A stretch of DNA of 64,000 nucleotides from Saccharomycopsis fibuligera x Saccharomycopsis cf. fibuligera. Lineage: Eukaryota; Ascomycota; Saccharomycetes; Ascoideales; Saccharomycopsidaceae. Below are positions 1 through 9,607 of this stretch, one piece after another. The stretch is from NCBI GenBank assembly GCA_001936135.1, contig CP012809.1:62001-126000 (forward strand). Reading direction: 5' to 3'. The notes under the pieces are model-generated. The model saw only the letters and a program-made list of their open reading frames with translations, had not been told where the DNA came from and ran no database searches. The translations under genes were made by a program, and so were the position numbers. Position 1 is the first letter of the stretch; the number at the start of each line of letters is the position of its first letter.

Positions 1-75
1 AATTATTTTAAAAGTGAAGACGAAGTGGAATTCTCTTTGGTTACTTCCTCTTTTGCCAATTTGAACATGAAGTGA
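1..75 (+). CDS. C-terminal tail of an unidentified protein (partial)
   Basis: The first 24 codons of frame 1 are open to the window edge and end in TGA at 73-75. Codon choice is typical of yeast genes here (TTG, GTT, ACT, TCC, GCC, AAG). The tail is acidic then Ser/Thr-rich and ends in NLNMK. It is too short to name. The call rests only on the open frame and codon style, so it may be a chance run. Confidence 0.4.
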   Translation, partial: NYFKSEDEVEFSLVTSSFANLNMK

Positions 76-1852
76 ATGTATCTTTGGGTGTGCTTCTTAG
101 AGAAATAAATGATGTTTTAAAATTCCTATTTGTAAAGATTCCAATTGGTAATTTGAAGTATCCAGCTGTCTGTAAAACCTCCAAGTGGTAAGTTTTGGCA
201 TCTTGTCTAATATTTCGAATCTTAAGCTTTTACTGCCTTTCAGCAAGATAAAAAAAACATATATATATCTTAGTTAGCTAATAGGTTAGTAAATTAACAT
301 TCCCTAGATCAAATGAGACGATAAATATTAAATGATAGGTCTTTTTAGTAAAGCCTTTTTGGTAAGGCCTTTTAGTAAGACCTTTGTTGGCTTTCTATTT
401 GTAAGTATATTTTTATATTTTGTGAAGTGCAGGAGCCTCACGCATTTCCACAAAATCGATAGGTTAATCTACAAGAAGACGCAGAAAAGATCACCATTGA
501 GAGCAAAAGCAATTCTATAAAATATTTCTTGCTCTTAGAGCATCATTTTTTTGTTGATACTCAATGTTGTTTGTTAATAAGCTTAATAATGTCCTTGGGT
601 GATAGCATATTTGGTTTTGTTTTTATTAATTTTTTTTTGTTTTTTTTTGGTTTCTTGTTGAACAGTTGGTTTGGTTAAAGAAAACAAAGATAGGTCATAG
701 TGTCTCTATTATTACTTAAAACAAATGTATCATCAACGGTTACTATGTCTAAGAAAAGGAGAAAACGATACTGTTTAAATAACTAAACATGGTACGTAAA
801 ATAAATATTTAAAGTGTGTTTTTTTAATGCACATACAAAGTGCGCATCAAAGAATCTTTCTAAGTTGTTTCAAAATCAGATCATTTAAAGTACACGAGCT
901 CTCTTAACAAAAAAAAAAGTAAAGCATACAGATAGTGGAAACTGATAAAACAATAAGCTTCATCTTTAGGCAGCATCGTCTATAACTTTGCTGCTCTTGG
1001 TACTTTTAAAATTGATCTCAGTACGCACTCTTAGCCTTTGAGAAGATATCCTGTTGCATATTAGAGCTATTCAACAACTGCTTTTTACTCGTGCCATTAT
1101 TGTTGGAAACTACTACTTTCGAGGTCATTTTTATGTGTAAAAGTTTGTCATTAGCAAATCAAGTACCTTTAAGCTCTCTAAAAGCACTGCTAAGACTATA
1201 ACTATTTAAAATGCTGTATTTTTTTTTCTTTTTTTTTTTTTTTTTTCTTTTTTTGCATACAATATTGGTTCATTTTAAAACAACCATAACTATAAGTAGT
1301 TCAGGAAAAAGGAGAAAAACATAAATATCTCTAGCTATGTATTATATAAAAGAGAATGTTATGACCCGTATTGTTTATAGGACGGGAAAACATCTTCGAT
1401 GTCAGTGAGACATCATTGAGGAAAACACACGAAAAGCGCCAATCACATGTTGTGGTTTTAATGTATATCGTGGATAGAAACAAGTAGTATTTCCTTACAT
1501 CTCTTGATAACAATGCATTATATGTAAATCTAGATACTCTTGTATTCGATATCACAGGCCACTCTTCTGGCGGGCTAAAAAAGTAAGAATAAAAGTAAAA
1601 GAGATATCATTAGTAGTTTATGCTATAGTACAAGGCAATAATAGACCCGAAAAGATTGAAAAATAGTCAAGGGCAAAAAAAAAGTTATAGTAAGATAATA
1701 TCGTAAAAAACAGTAAACAAAATAAAACAAGCAAGCAAGTAACATAAGGGGTCATCTCAGCGTTAAAAGGGCACCAATGGTTCAAGGTTAAGAATGGAGT
1801 GGAGTTGAAATAATTGGATGAAAAGTATAATATAATATGGATTTGAGTTCTT
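76..1852. other. Intergenic, A/T-rich
   Basis: No credible gene seen. It lies between the end of a plus-strand gene and the end of a minus-strand gene. It contains T-rich tracts near 621-650 and 1217-1254. Short open frames here have no conserved sequence or codon bias. Confidence 0.6.
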
Positions 1853-2389
1853 TTAGATTTGGGTAAATATTGGGAAAAGCACAGAGAACATCACTAGACT
1901 GTATATTTTGACTTGTTGTTTGCTGAAAGAGGTAAAAGAAAGAGCACTTGATTGGGAAGATGCTGAAGCCGAAGCATCAAAAGATCCACTATTGTCCTCA
2001 CTAGAAGAGGCAGCAGCAGCGCTTGAACTGGAGCTTGAACTAGAACTAGAGCCAGATTCTGATTTGGACGGCGAAGATGATGAAAGGCCAGAACTCCCTG
2101 AAGAACTGGTGGCTGAAGCAGAAGCGCCGGCGGCAACGGAAGGAGACGAAGAACCACCAGCAACAGCACCAGAAGCTTCTGCAGCATCAGCAGTAGTAAT
2201 GGCTTCAGTGGCACCAGAAGTAGCTGAAGCTGAAGCTATCGCGCCGACGCTAGAAACACCAGAGTAAGCAGCACTGGAGACTTGTGCATTGTTTATTTCC
2301 GTAGCAAGCGTACTGCTTGCAGTGTATGAGTTTATTGTTCCATCAAACTTGTGCAAATCAGTGTAGTAGTGTGGAGTTATGTCAGTCAT
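1853..2389 (-). CDS. Ser/Ala-rich low-complexity protein with hydrophobic C-terminal tail
   Basis: A 178-aa protein that I do not recognise. The first ~45 residues (starting MTDITPHYYTDL) are of normal composition. Residues ~46-155 are almost entirely Ser, Ala, Gly and Thr, with a run of ten serines. The last ~18 residues are hydrophobic and resemble a GPI-attachment or tail-anchor signal. There are no cysteines. No signal peptide precedes the Met, an in-frame stop lies a short way upstream, and I found no convincing upstream exon. A minus-strand TATA-like box at 2601-2610 lies ~210 bp upstream of the ATG. The composition resembles the stalks of yeast cell-wall GPI proteins, but without a signal peptide that role is unsupported. 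An acidic frame on the other strand is a shadow of the Ser/Ala repeats. Confidence 0.55.
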   Translation of the reverse strand: MTDITPHYYTDLHKFDGTINSYTASSTLATEINNAQVSSAAYSGVSSVGAIASASATSGATEAITTADAAEASGAVAGGSSSPSVAAGASASATSSSGSSGLSSSSPSKSESGSSSSSSSSSSAAAASSSEDNSGSFDASASASSQSSALSFTSFSKQQVKIYSLVMFSVLFPIFTQI

Positions 2390-4441
2390 TTTTAAGATAT
2401 TGTTGGTGTCGTCCGTTTGAGATTTGTATTATTTGATGACTCGGTATTTATTGCCAAAATTGTGCAGTTAACTAGAAGGAGATACAGTTGGATTGAAAAA
2501 TGGATATCGATATTGAGATATATATAGATTGAATGAAAAACGTATCCAACTGAGACCGCAAAGGAAAGGAAAAAGGCCTGTCCTGGAGAAAGGTCCAGGG
2601 TTTTATATATTTTGACCCTTGAACGTTACCAACTGGAATGCCGATCTACGTAATGGCGTGCCAGGAACAACCATAATTAACTTTAGCGTCAATAAAAAAA
2701 GCTACAACCTTATATGCGAAGCTAATCTTTATTATGAGAATAGCTGCAAGTTCCAGGCACAAAAGCTAAATTACAATACAGAGCTTATAAAATTAAGGGT
2801 TACCCTTACAGTTTCTCAATTTCAAAAAATTATTTTCTTGTCTTAGACAATTAGGCCTCCACGCCTCTATTATGCTGTATAATGCATCAGTATGTTGTTC
2901 CTGCTTGAGGCGACAGTACCTGAATTGTTTCCCTATTTGCAGTATGTAGCATATGCAACTAGTTTTCTGTTCCTGGCAGCATGTTTCCCAATAAGGAACA
3001 ACCGGGAAACTGTAATTATGTCATACAGTTAGCCCAAAACACTTAGTGAGCTATAATAACCAATAGTAGCGACGCTGCTGTTAAGTGGCTTAAGTCTATT
3101 GTGTTTTTTTTTTGGGGCATGTTCCTGCGCAAAGTCTGAATAAATGGTTGCTGATATCATCATTATCATTATTATTTACTAGCATCAGGACTTGTTGACT
3201 TTTATAATTCTTGCTACATAAGGATCTTTATTGTTTTTAGTCACTTGTTTTACATTGTGCTTTTTCTTTCTTTTTGCTCAGTTCATGGTATAATTTCGCG
3301 CACTAAAAATTGCAGTTCTAGTTGAATATGCTGGAGTGCTTCGCACGCAATGTGTGAAATTTTTTCCATGTATTTCCACGATTTGCAAGTGTAATGTACA
3401 CTTGGGTTTACGGTGAATGCGAGCCCACGAAAGCCACTGATAGTCCAAAAACTCGCTCCTCAATTGATTTTCTTATGAAATGAAAATAATAGTAATAATA
3501 ATACTTACACTTGCCACGGCGCCCTTGCAGTAGCTAGGTGGCTGTTGAAAACAATACTATTATTTAACAAAGTGACTATAGTCACCATACATAAGAAAGG
3601 TTAAAAAAAAAAAAATACAGATAAAATCTATTCCGCGCGTCGCGCATTGTCGATGGATTATTCCATTATCGTCATTTCCTACATTATAATAGACACTTCA
3701 TTAACTGTCGTGTTCTCAGAATCAATGCCGGAATTCTCTAATTGTAATTATGTCTCTCTGTGGGCGTACAATAGAAAAAACCGTGTACCTGCTGCGATTT
3801 GCTCACTTAAGTGAGTCACCAATGCTCAGGCATTATAAAACTAATGGTTTTCATTAAGTTGTTACAAAATTTGAGACAAATAGCGTTGCAAACGTTTATT
3901 TTGTTTAATTTTTTTTTTCTATTTTTTTTTTTTTTTTTTTTGGAAACTGTGCCACTTCGACACTAGGATTAGCATAGTGTGATTAATGCTACAATTGGCT
4001 GGAAACCATTTATGCGATAACAGCTAAACATAAAGCACTGAATACTAACAGCACTCGTATATTCAAAGGAATGAAGTTCCGCGCAACAATAAGTAAGCAA
4101 TTGAGACATTTACCGCTCTTTCCATTTACCACCGCGCGCGTAAGTCTTTCCAGCAAAAATCAAAATACGCTCCAAAGCGCGGAAATAAAGTTATTTCAAA
4201 TAAATGAATAATTCTCATCATGTGATCTATAAGAGGGCTATTTTTGCTTTTCTGTGCATACGAGCACTGCTCCGTCCTCTCCTTGTCGGTCGTTCGATCG
4301 CCCACCTGTTACCACAACGTGAAAAAAAAAAAAAATTTTTCATAGTACTGGAGGTTTTAATATATTCTTATTTCCTTTCTTCAACTTTATACTAATATCA
4401 ACTTATACTAATACTACCATAACAACAAACCTCAATTTAAA
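2390..4441. promoter_or_regulatory. Divergent intergenic region upstream of RPL15 and the Ser-rich gene
   Basis: About 2 kb without a supported gene. It should hold both promoters. Visible elements are a TATA-like stretch (2601-2610, minus strand), a small inverted repeat (CCTGGA/TCCAGG, about 2583-2599), a poly(T) region at ~3909-3940, and CG-alternating patches near 3632-3646 and 4133-4140 about 300 bp before RPL15. Confidence 0.5.
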
Positions 4442-5056
4442 ATGGGTGCCTACAAATACTTGGAAGAATTGCAAAGAAAGAAGCAATCTGATGTCTTGAG
4501 ATTCCTTTACAGAATCAGATGTTGGGAATACAGACAAAAGAATGTCATCCACAGAGCTTCTAGACCATCTAGACCAGACAAGGCTAGAAGATTGGGTTAC
4601 AAGGCCAAGCAAGGTTTCGTTATCTACAGAATCAGAGTTAGAAGAGGTGGTAGAAAGAGACCAGTCAGCAAGGGTGCTACTTACGGTAAACCAACCAACC
4701 AAGGTGTTAACCAATTGAAATACCAAAAGGCCCTTAGACAAACTGCTGAAGAAAGAGTCGGTAGAAGAGCTGCTAACTTGAGAGTCTTGAACTCTTACTG
4801 GGTTAACCAAGATTCTACTTACAAGTACTTCGAAGTCATTCTCGTTGACCCACAACACAAGGCTATCAGAAGAGACGCCAGATACAACTGGATTGTCAAC
4901 CCAGTCCACAAACACAGAGAAGCTAGAGGTCTTACTTCCACCGGTAAGAAATCTAGAGGTATCAACAAGGGTCACTTGTTCCACAACACCCAAGCTGGTC
5001 GTCGTCACACCTGGAAGAAGCACAACACTTTGTCCTTGTGGAGATACAGAAAATAA
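4442..5056 (+). CDS. RPL15: Cytosolic 60S ribosomal protein L15 (eL15)
   Basis: 204 residues, the usual eL15 length, beginning [18 protein letters not shown] and ending SLWRYRK. The whole length matches eL15: the N-terminal helix, a basic core ([13 protein letters not shown]) and the C-terminal [12 protein letters not shown]...W segment. eL15 is an essential protein of the large subunit that binds 25S rRNA in the cytoplasm. Codon use is extremely biased (TTG, AGA, GTT/GTC), as expected for a highly expressed gene. The frame is intact with no intron, and the start follows an A-rich leader. A long minus-strand frame covering the gene is a shadow. Confidence 0.98.
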   Translation: MGAYKYLEELQRKKQSDVLRFLYRIRCWEYRQKNVIHRASRPSRPDKARRLGYKAKQGFVIYRIRVRRGGRKRPVSKGATYGKPTNQGVNQLKYQKALRQTAEERVGRRAANLRVLNSYWVNQDSTYKYFEVILVDPQHKAIRRDARYNWIVNPVHKHREARGLTSTGKKSRGINKGHLFHNTQAGRRHTWKKHNTLSLWRYRK

Positions 5057-5489
5057 GCCATTTGTTGAATTTCAACACTTTTGCTTATGGCCTGTTTTTC
5101 AAAGTAAATTGGATTGCGTTTATGAAGGATTGTTTGCTATATTAATGTATTTTGGATGGGCTAAATTGTTAAAGTAATTTTGCAGGTTTGTTCTAATATG
5201 TATTCTATTGCAGCAGCAAATTAATAAAAGTTTAGTTAAACGTTGTTCACTTATAAATGTAGTATCTTTTAGTGTATCTTTGTTGTCATTGTTACACGTA
5301 GTAGTCTCGTTAGGCTCTCTTCAAGTAAAACCGGTTATCAAACTGTACTTCATACACTGGCACTTTCATTTCTGTCTACGAGTTACTGTCTGTATTTGAA
5401 CAATATCAACGCCAATCTTCAATAAGGTTATCCCATCCCATCAGAAAATTTTCAGCTAGCTCTCATTCTCAAAATGAGACAAGAAATAG
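5057..5489. other. RPL15 3' region
   Basis: Intergenic between RPL15 and the tRNA-Arg terminator. A/T-rich sequence suited to 3'-end formation of RPL15. No gene or structured element seen. Confidence 0.5.
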
Positions 5490-5497
5490 AAAAAAAA
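5490..5497 (-). terminator. Pol III terminator of tRNA-Arg(CCG)
   Basis: On the minus strand, a run of eight T residues begins four bases after the tRNA 3' end. This is the standard RNA polymerase III stop. Confidence 0.8.
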
Positions 5498-5500
5498 TTG

Positions 5501-5636
5501 AGCTCCCGGCGGGACTTGAACCCGCAATCCTCCGATAAATCTGGTAAGCCTCCTAAACGTATGACCTTACAAACACAAGTATTTAACTATGCGTTTTACC
5601 CGGACTCGGAAGCGATACCGGTTTCGCCACGGGGGC
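5501..5636 (-). tRNA. tRNA-Arg(CCG) with intron
   Basis: Folding the minus strand gives a cloverleaf of 73 nt plus an intron. Acceptor halves are 5630-5636 and 5502-5508 with discriminator U at 5501. The D-arm is 5612-5627 (GCGA/TCGC). The anticodon stem is TCCGA (5606-5610) with TCGGA (5531-5535), and the anticodon CCG is at 5601-5603 after U33. The T-arm is 5509-5525 with a perfect GCGGG/CCCGC stem and TTCAAGT loop. The intron, 5537-5599 (63 nt), sits after position 37 as in all yeast tRNA introns; its GGTAA and TTACC ends can pair. It decodes CGG. Position 3 (C) faces position 70 (A), a mismatch in the acceptor stem. It lies head-to-head with TIM21. Confidence 0.85.
5537..5599 (-). other. 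tRNA intron (63 nt)
   Basis: Interrupts the anticodon loop of tRNA-Arg(CCG) between nucleotides 37 and 38. Removal restores a 7-nt loop with U33 and anticodon CCG. It would be cut by the tRNA splicing endonuclease. Confidence 0.75.
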
Positions 5637-5639
5637 TAT

Positions 5640-5671
5640 TTGCCAGCTTAACCACTGAGCCATGCCTGGGC
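5640..5671 (-). other. tRNA-5'-half-like sequence (A-box and D-arm relic)
   Basis: Directly upstream of tRNA-Arg on the minus strand is a good A-box-like TGGCTCAGTGG followed by a perfect small D-arm (GCT...AGC). A GGC/GCC hairpin follows that runs into the tRNA-Arg 5' end. No matching acceptor 3' half or T-arm follows, so it cannot be a complete tRNA. It may be a decayed tRNA or an additional internal promoter element. Confidence 0.4.
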
Positions 5672-5907
5672 TTCAAAATTTTTTTGACGTTGGCTAACTG
5701 TAGATTTTGGTATCATATAGGGGGTTTTGAGGGGGGTCATGTGCTTCACCCTTGATAAAAAAATCATACATCTTCAAAAATTTTCTTTACTTCTGAGAAA
5801 TGCTTGGAGTGATCGCTAATTGGTACATTCAATTTGACATTTTGTTTAAGGTTATTGACTTATCGACCTTCTTAGAAATATCAATTTTTCAATTGTGGAT
5901 TGTCATA

Positions 5908-6804
5908 ATGGCTCACCGACTTACTCAATTAGCGTCATCATCATCACGATTCGCTGGCCTTCTCAAGCAATATAATTATCATGGCATACTAATATCAAGA
6001 CAATATTATCAACATCAGCAGCTAAGTCTTCGTCAGTACCACAGTCTTAGAACATTGAGTAGACCTCAATTAGCCAACAAACCGTTCTCTTTAAACATAC
6101 AACATCAAGCACAATATGCCACGCATAAGGAAAAGGCCAATGGCAACACCAACACCAACAGCAGCAGCGGCAGCGGCCCCGGCCCAAGTCCAAGTCCCAG
6201 CAAAGCATCCATCTTTTGGCATAAATTGAAGTCTGGATCTTCTTTTTTCCTTACCACGTTGCTTGTCCTTGGGTCTGTCGGGTTAACTGGTCTTGCTCTT
6301 TATGCTATTGGCAAAGAACTTTTCTCTAGTTCTGGTGACACAAAACTTTTTAACCGCTCCATAAATTTAATTCAAAACAATTTGTACTGTCAAAAATTAC
6401 TCCGTTGTGCTCATGGTAATGAAAAACTTGCAGCTTATGGGGAAGATTACACCTTAGGCAATCGTAATGGCTGGGGTAATAGAAATCGCCCAATTGCTTC
6501 TGCTCGTCGTATTGATAAAAAAACCGGCAATACTCATTTATACATGAAGTATCATGTTGAAAGTTCCCAAAAAAAAGGATCAGTACAATTAGAAGCTGTC
6601 AATTATGCTAACTCAAAACAAACAGAAATCAAAACATTATTGTTAACTGTGGATAAGGAACCATTCTATGTGGTCGCTCCTCCAAAGAAATCAATTTTGC
6701 CATTTGGCCGTGGTAGTGGAGGTGCTAATGGAACTAGTAGCGGAGTTCGCGGTGGTAATGGTGGTGGATTCTTGGGCATCAAGTGGGGGACTAGCAAAGA
6801 CTGA
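5908..6804 (+). CDS. TIM21: Mitochondrial TIM23-complex subunit Tim21
   Basis: 298 aa from the ATG at 5908. This start is preferred over the in-frame ATG at 5800 because it gives a basic, Ser-rich, Arg-containing mitochondrial presequence (MAHRLTQLASSSSRF). A low-complexity Asn/Ser/Gly/Pro linker follows, then one membrane segment (~residues 113-135) and a C-terminal intermembrane-space domain. The core includes the Tim21 pattern of a cysteine segment, GNRNGWGNRNRP and KGSVQLEA, and a C-terminal Gly-rich tail. Tim21 links the TIM23 presequence translocase to the TOM complex and to respiratory complexes. The Gly/Asn-rich tail after ~270 is a lineage extension. Confidence 0.9.
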   Translation: MAHRLTQLASSSSRFAGLLKQYNYHGILISRQYYQHQQLSLRQYHSLRTLSRPQLANKPFSLNIQHQAQYATHKEKANGNTNTNSSSGSGPGPSPSPSKASIFWHKLKSGSSFFLTTLLVLGSVGLTGLALYAIGKELFSSSGDTKLFNRSINLIQNNLYCQKLLRCAHGNEKLAAYGEDYTLGNRNGWGNRNRPIASARRIDKKTGNTHLYMKYHVESSQKKGSVQLEAVNYANSKQTEIKTLLLTVDKEPFYVVAPPKKSILPFGRGSGGANGTSSGVRGGNGGGFLGIKWGTSKD

Positions 6805-7546
6805 ATGCTGTTGACGTACTGAACCAGCCTCTCTTGCATTTTTAGATTAGATTATGATTATTATTATGATGATGATGATGATGATGATGTAGTTTTTAAT
6901 GACAATTATTTGTGTGTTTTAGCGTTGTTGATTGGTTTCTTTCCTCATTTTCCTATCCACTTTTAACTCGCTATGACAAATATTTTGTAAATATTAATGA
7001 ATGAACTAATGAGTAAAAACGCTCAATTGTAAGGAGAATAGTAAGTACTGATTGTTGCTCGGTTTACAAGTGAACCGGACAGTAGAATGTTTGCAGGTGG
7101 CTAACTATATCTATAACTAGACGAAAAGTTTCCCACTAAAGTATAGCCACTAGCGTAACCTTTAATAGGTGGAGCTGAAGAAACAGGCGGAACAGCAGCG
7201 AGTCATGAAAGGGTTTATAATTAGCAATTGGTAGCTTAAGTTTATAGTTCCACAAGGAAAAAAATATTTTATAAAAAATGAAGAAGGATCTGTTTTTTTT
7301 GAGTTATTTCTCATAAATATTCACCAGAGTACTTCCAAACTGGTGGAATGCGTTTAGCGTTGCAATATTTTCTAATTTCTCACCTCCGTGCAAATGCATG
7401 TCGAGAGAAAGAATAACCGCAAAACACAGCAAATCCAAAGACAATGGCATCTGCCATCTACAGTGAACCAGAAATTAAATTTTGATAAGTTTGTTTGTTT
7501 TTTTGAAAAAGTTATTTAGAAAAATTATGAGAAAAGGTTTTATTTT
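6805..7546. other. Convergent intergenic region TIM21/GAS1-like
   Basis: Separates two convergent 3' ends. Contains a (GAT)n run at 6868-6889. No gene seen. Confidence 0.5.
6868..6889 (+). repeat. (GAT)7 microsatellite
   Basis: Seven uninterrupted GAT units just after the TIM21 stop, in non-coding DNA. Confidence 0.9.
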
Positions 7547-9607
7547 TTAGAAAAATGTAAACATAAAACTTGCAATGGCAAAATTTAACCAACTTAGACT
7601 CAATTTCACCGCACTAGAAGTTTTCTTTCTTCCAGAACTTCCTCCATTGTTTCCAGATAGCGGTGATTGGCCCTTTTTCTTAGAGGCTTCATTTTTTGGC
7701 ACTGCCGTTTCTTTCAAGACACTTGAACAAGTTACTCCATTTTTAGAAATGTTATCCAAATCTTGTTGAGAGCAAGCTTGAGTATTTAAAAACGCTTCAC
7801 CATCAAAATCGCAACTTGATGGCTCTTTACCATTTTTCAAATAGTACTTATTCAATATGTAAGACAATCTTTGCTTGTCATCACAATCAGAATAAAATCC
7901 ATATTCACCAGTGGTACCATTGCTACTAATATCTTCACACCCCACTTCATGACACAATATGCCGTAAAGTTTGGAGAAATCATGTTTTTTCTTTTTTGGT
8001 GATACAATACATTCTAATGACGATTCTAGACATTCACATTTAAAATTAAGTGGCGTAGGTGGTAATTTTGAGTGAGCTTCCCAAACACCAGGTTGCACTG
8101 CTGGACAAGTTAAAGGTTCCTTTAATTTTGTAGGCAGTGCACTAGCAGCAACTTTAACATTCTTTTTGCTAGATGGGAACAACGATCCTGCAATTGATAC
8201 TGCTCCAGATTCAGATTTTGGTAAGTTCTTAGCAGTGGAAAGCTTTGGATTTACACTTCTGTATGCATCTCTCAAGAAACGGAAGTCATCTAATTTTTTT
8301 ACCAAATTCTTTTCATGATCAACTTTAACCAATCCGTAATTGTTGGTTTCTTCAAAGTACATGTATACAATACCTCCAGACCAAACGTTAGTCATTAATG
8401 GACTAAATAATGCTTCAACTTCTTGAAAAGGTCTTGGTCTAACCAAATTGCAACCAAATTCAGAAAAAAACACCGGAATGGTATAATTTTGAAACTCTAC
8501 TGTTCTTTCACTGTACCCGGAGCTGAAAAATGAAGAATAGCCGCACCACTCATACATGTTGATTCCATAAAAATCTGCTGCAGCGCTGCCCACATCATCC
8601 TGCTCATCTTCACCATCACAAATGAAATAATTTGCCAAATTCATCCTTGTTTCTGCATCGTCATTGGTTGAATATCCGACTGGAATTTTTCTGTAATTTT
8701 TTTGAGCAATATATTTTTTCACATCTCTTATTGCTGCCTTGACAAATGGTGAAGCATCGGTGTTTGTGTTGTCATTCGTGACTTCATTGCCCGCAAAGAA
8801 CCCAAGCACGTTATTGTATTTTGCCAATGAATCAACCACTGCCTTATACCGGTCAAAAGAGTCGGTATCCCATGTAGGGCTTTTTCGATTAATGGAAGTG
8901 TACGGTTCAGAAAGATCGGAAATCACATAAATGCCGGCTTCAGCGAGTGCATTCATACAAACATCGTGCTTTGCTAACGGGTCCACAGAGTAAACTCTAA
9001 TCAAGTTTACATTTAAATCTATCAAGTATGGCACATCTCTCAAGCACGACTTTTCATCCGCTAGTGGATCAATGTATTTTATGTCCAAAAATTTGGAAGC
9101 ACCTAAATCAGGTTCGCTAATCTCGGTAAGAAGAGTTGCCTCTGTCTTTGCTGTACCCGCAGACGCTCCTTCAAGCTGTTCTTTTTCAAATTCTTTTCTT
9201 TGCGTCTCCAACAATGCCGGGTCCAATGTTTGCTGGTAAGCAATACCTCTCATGAAAAACTGTGACCCATTATTTGAGTAAAAAAATTTATTTCCCTCGA
9301 TAATTATTGGTGGAACATCGGCTACTGATTGTTTACCACCCGTGGCAGATTTTGCTTGAGAAGATTTTGCTGGAGATTTGGTAGTTGTTTGCCGTGAAGC
9401 ACCAAATCCTGCTCCAAAGTTCGAAGCAGGTACTGCTGCCACTGCTGCTGCTGCCACTTCTGCAACAGAGGCAATATTAGTGTTAGCTTTAGCACCAGCG
9501 GCAGAAAGAGCAGCAGTGGAAGAAGAAGAATGGGTTAATTTCTCTTGTATTGAGAGTTTCAAAAATAAAAAGAAAACAGCCGTAATGAGTTGCTTCATTT
9601 TAGACAT
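7547..9607 (-). CDS. GAS1/PHR-family 1,3-beta-glucanosyltransferase (GH72), GPI-anchored
   Basis: 686 aa, GH72 with a C-terminal Cys-rich (X8/CBM43) module. An N-terminal hydrophobic signal (residues ~4-20) is followed by a Ser/Ala-rich linker to ~98, longer than in Gas1. The catalytic domain (~100-455) contains the substrate loop NKFFYSNNGSQFF, the acid/base GNEV (Glu275) and the nucleophile FSEFG (Glu383). The Cys-box is ~500-630 (CPAV, CECL, CHEVGC, SDC, SCDF). The C-terminus is Ser-rich with a hydrophobic GPI signal (~665-686). The enzyme elongates cell-wall beta-1,3-glucan at the plasma membrane. An extra ~25-residue insertion lies in the first catalytic loop (around 138-170). It sits in tandem with a GH17 wall glucanase. 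Which of the several GAS/PHR paralogues it is cannot be told from sequence alone. Confidence 0.93.
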   Translation of the reverse strand: MSKMKQLITAVFFLFLKLSIQEKLTHSSSSTAALSAAGAKANTNIASVAEVAAAAVAAVPASNFGAGFGASRQTTTKSPAKSSQAKSATGGKQSVADVPPIIIEGNKFFYSNNGSQFFMRGIAYQQTLDPALLETQRKEFEKEQLEGASAGTAKTEATLLTEISEPDLGASKFLDIKYIDPLADEKSCLRDVPYLIDLNVNLIRVYSVDPLAKHDVCMNALAEAGIYVISDLSEPYTSINRKSPTWDTDSFDRYKAVVDSLAKYNNVLGFFAGNEVTNDNTNTDASPFVKAAIRDVKKYIAQKNYRKIPVGYSTNDDAETRMNLANYFICDGEDEQDDVGSAAADFYGINMYEWCGYSSFFSSGYSERTVEFQNYTIPVFFSEFGCNLVRPRPFQEVEALFSPLMTNVWSGGIVYMYFEETNNYGLVKVDHEKNLVKKLDDFRFLRDAYRSVNPKLSTAKNLPKSESGAVSIAGSLFPSSKKNVKVAASALPTKLKEPLTCPAVQPGVWEAHSKLPPTPLNFKCECLESSLECIVSPKKKKHDFSKLYGILCHEVGCEDISSNGTTGEYGFYSDCDDKQRLSYILNKYYLKNGKEPSSCDFDGEAFLNTQACSQQDLDNISKNGVTCSSVLKETAVPKNEASKKKGQSPLSGNNGGSSGRKKTSSAVKLSLSWLNFAIASFMFTFF

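Noticed and set aside
1908-2267. Acidic Glu/Ala-rich plus-strand frame of 119 codons
   Set aside because: It mirrors the Ser/Ala repeats of the minus-strand gene. The minus frame has the better start context, an upstream TATA and a defined tail.
4403-5023. Long minus-strand open frame (206 codons) antisense to RPL15
   Set aside because: It is the complement of a strongly codon-biased ribosomal protein gene; its Ser/Val/Leu-rich product is the expected shadow.
5800-5907. Upstream in-frame ATG extending TIM21 by 36 residues
   Set aside because: The extension is hydrophobic and acidic and would mask the basic presequence that starts at 5908.
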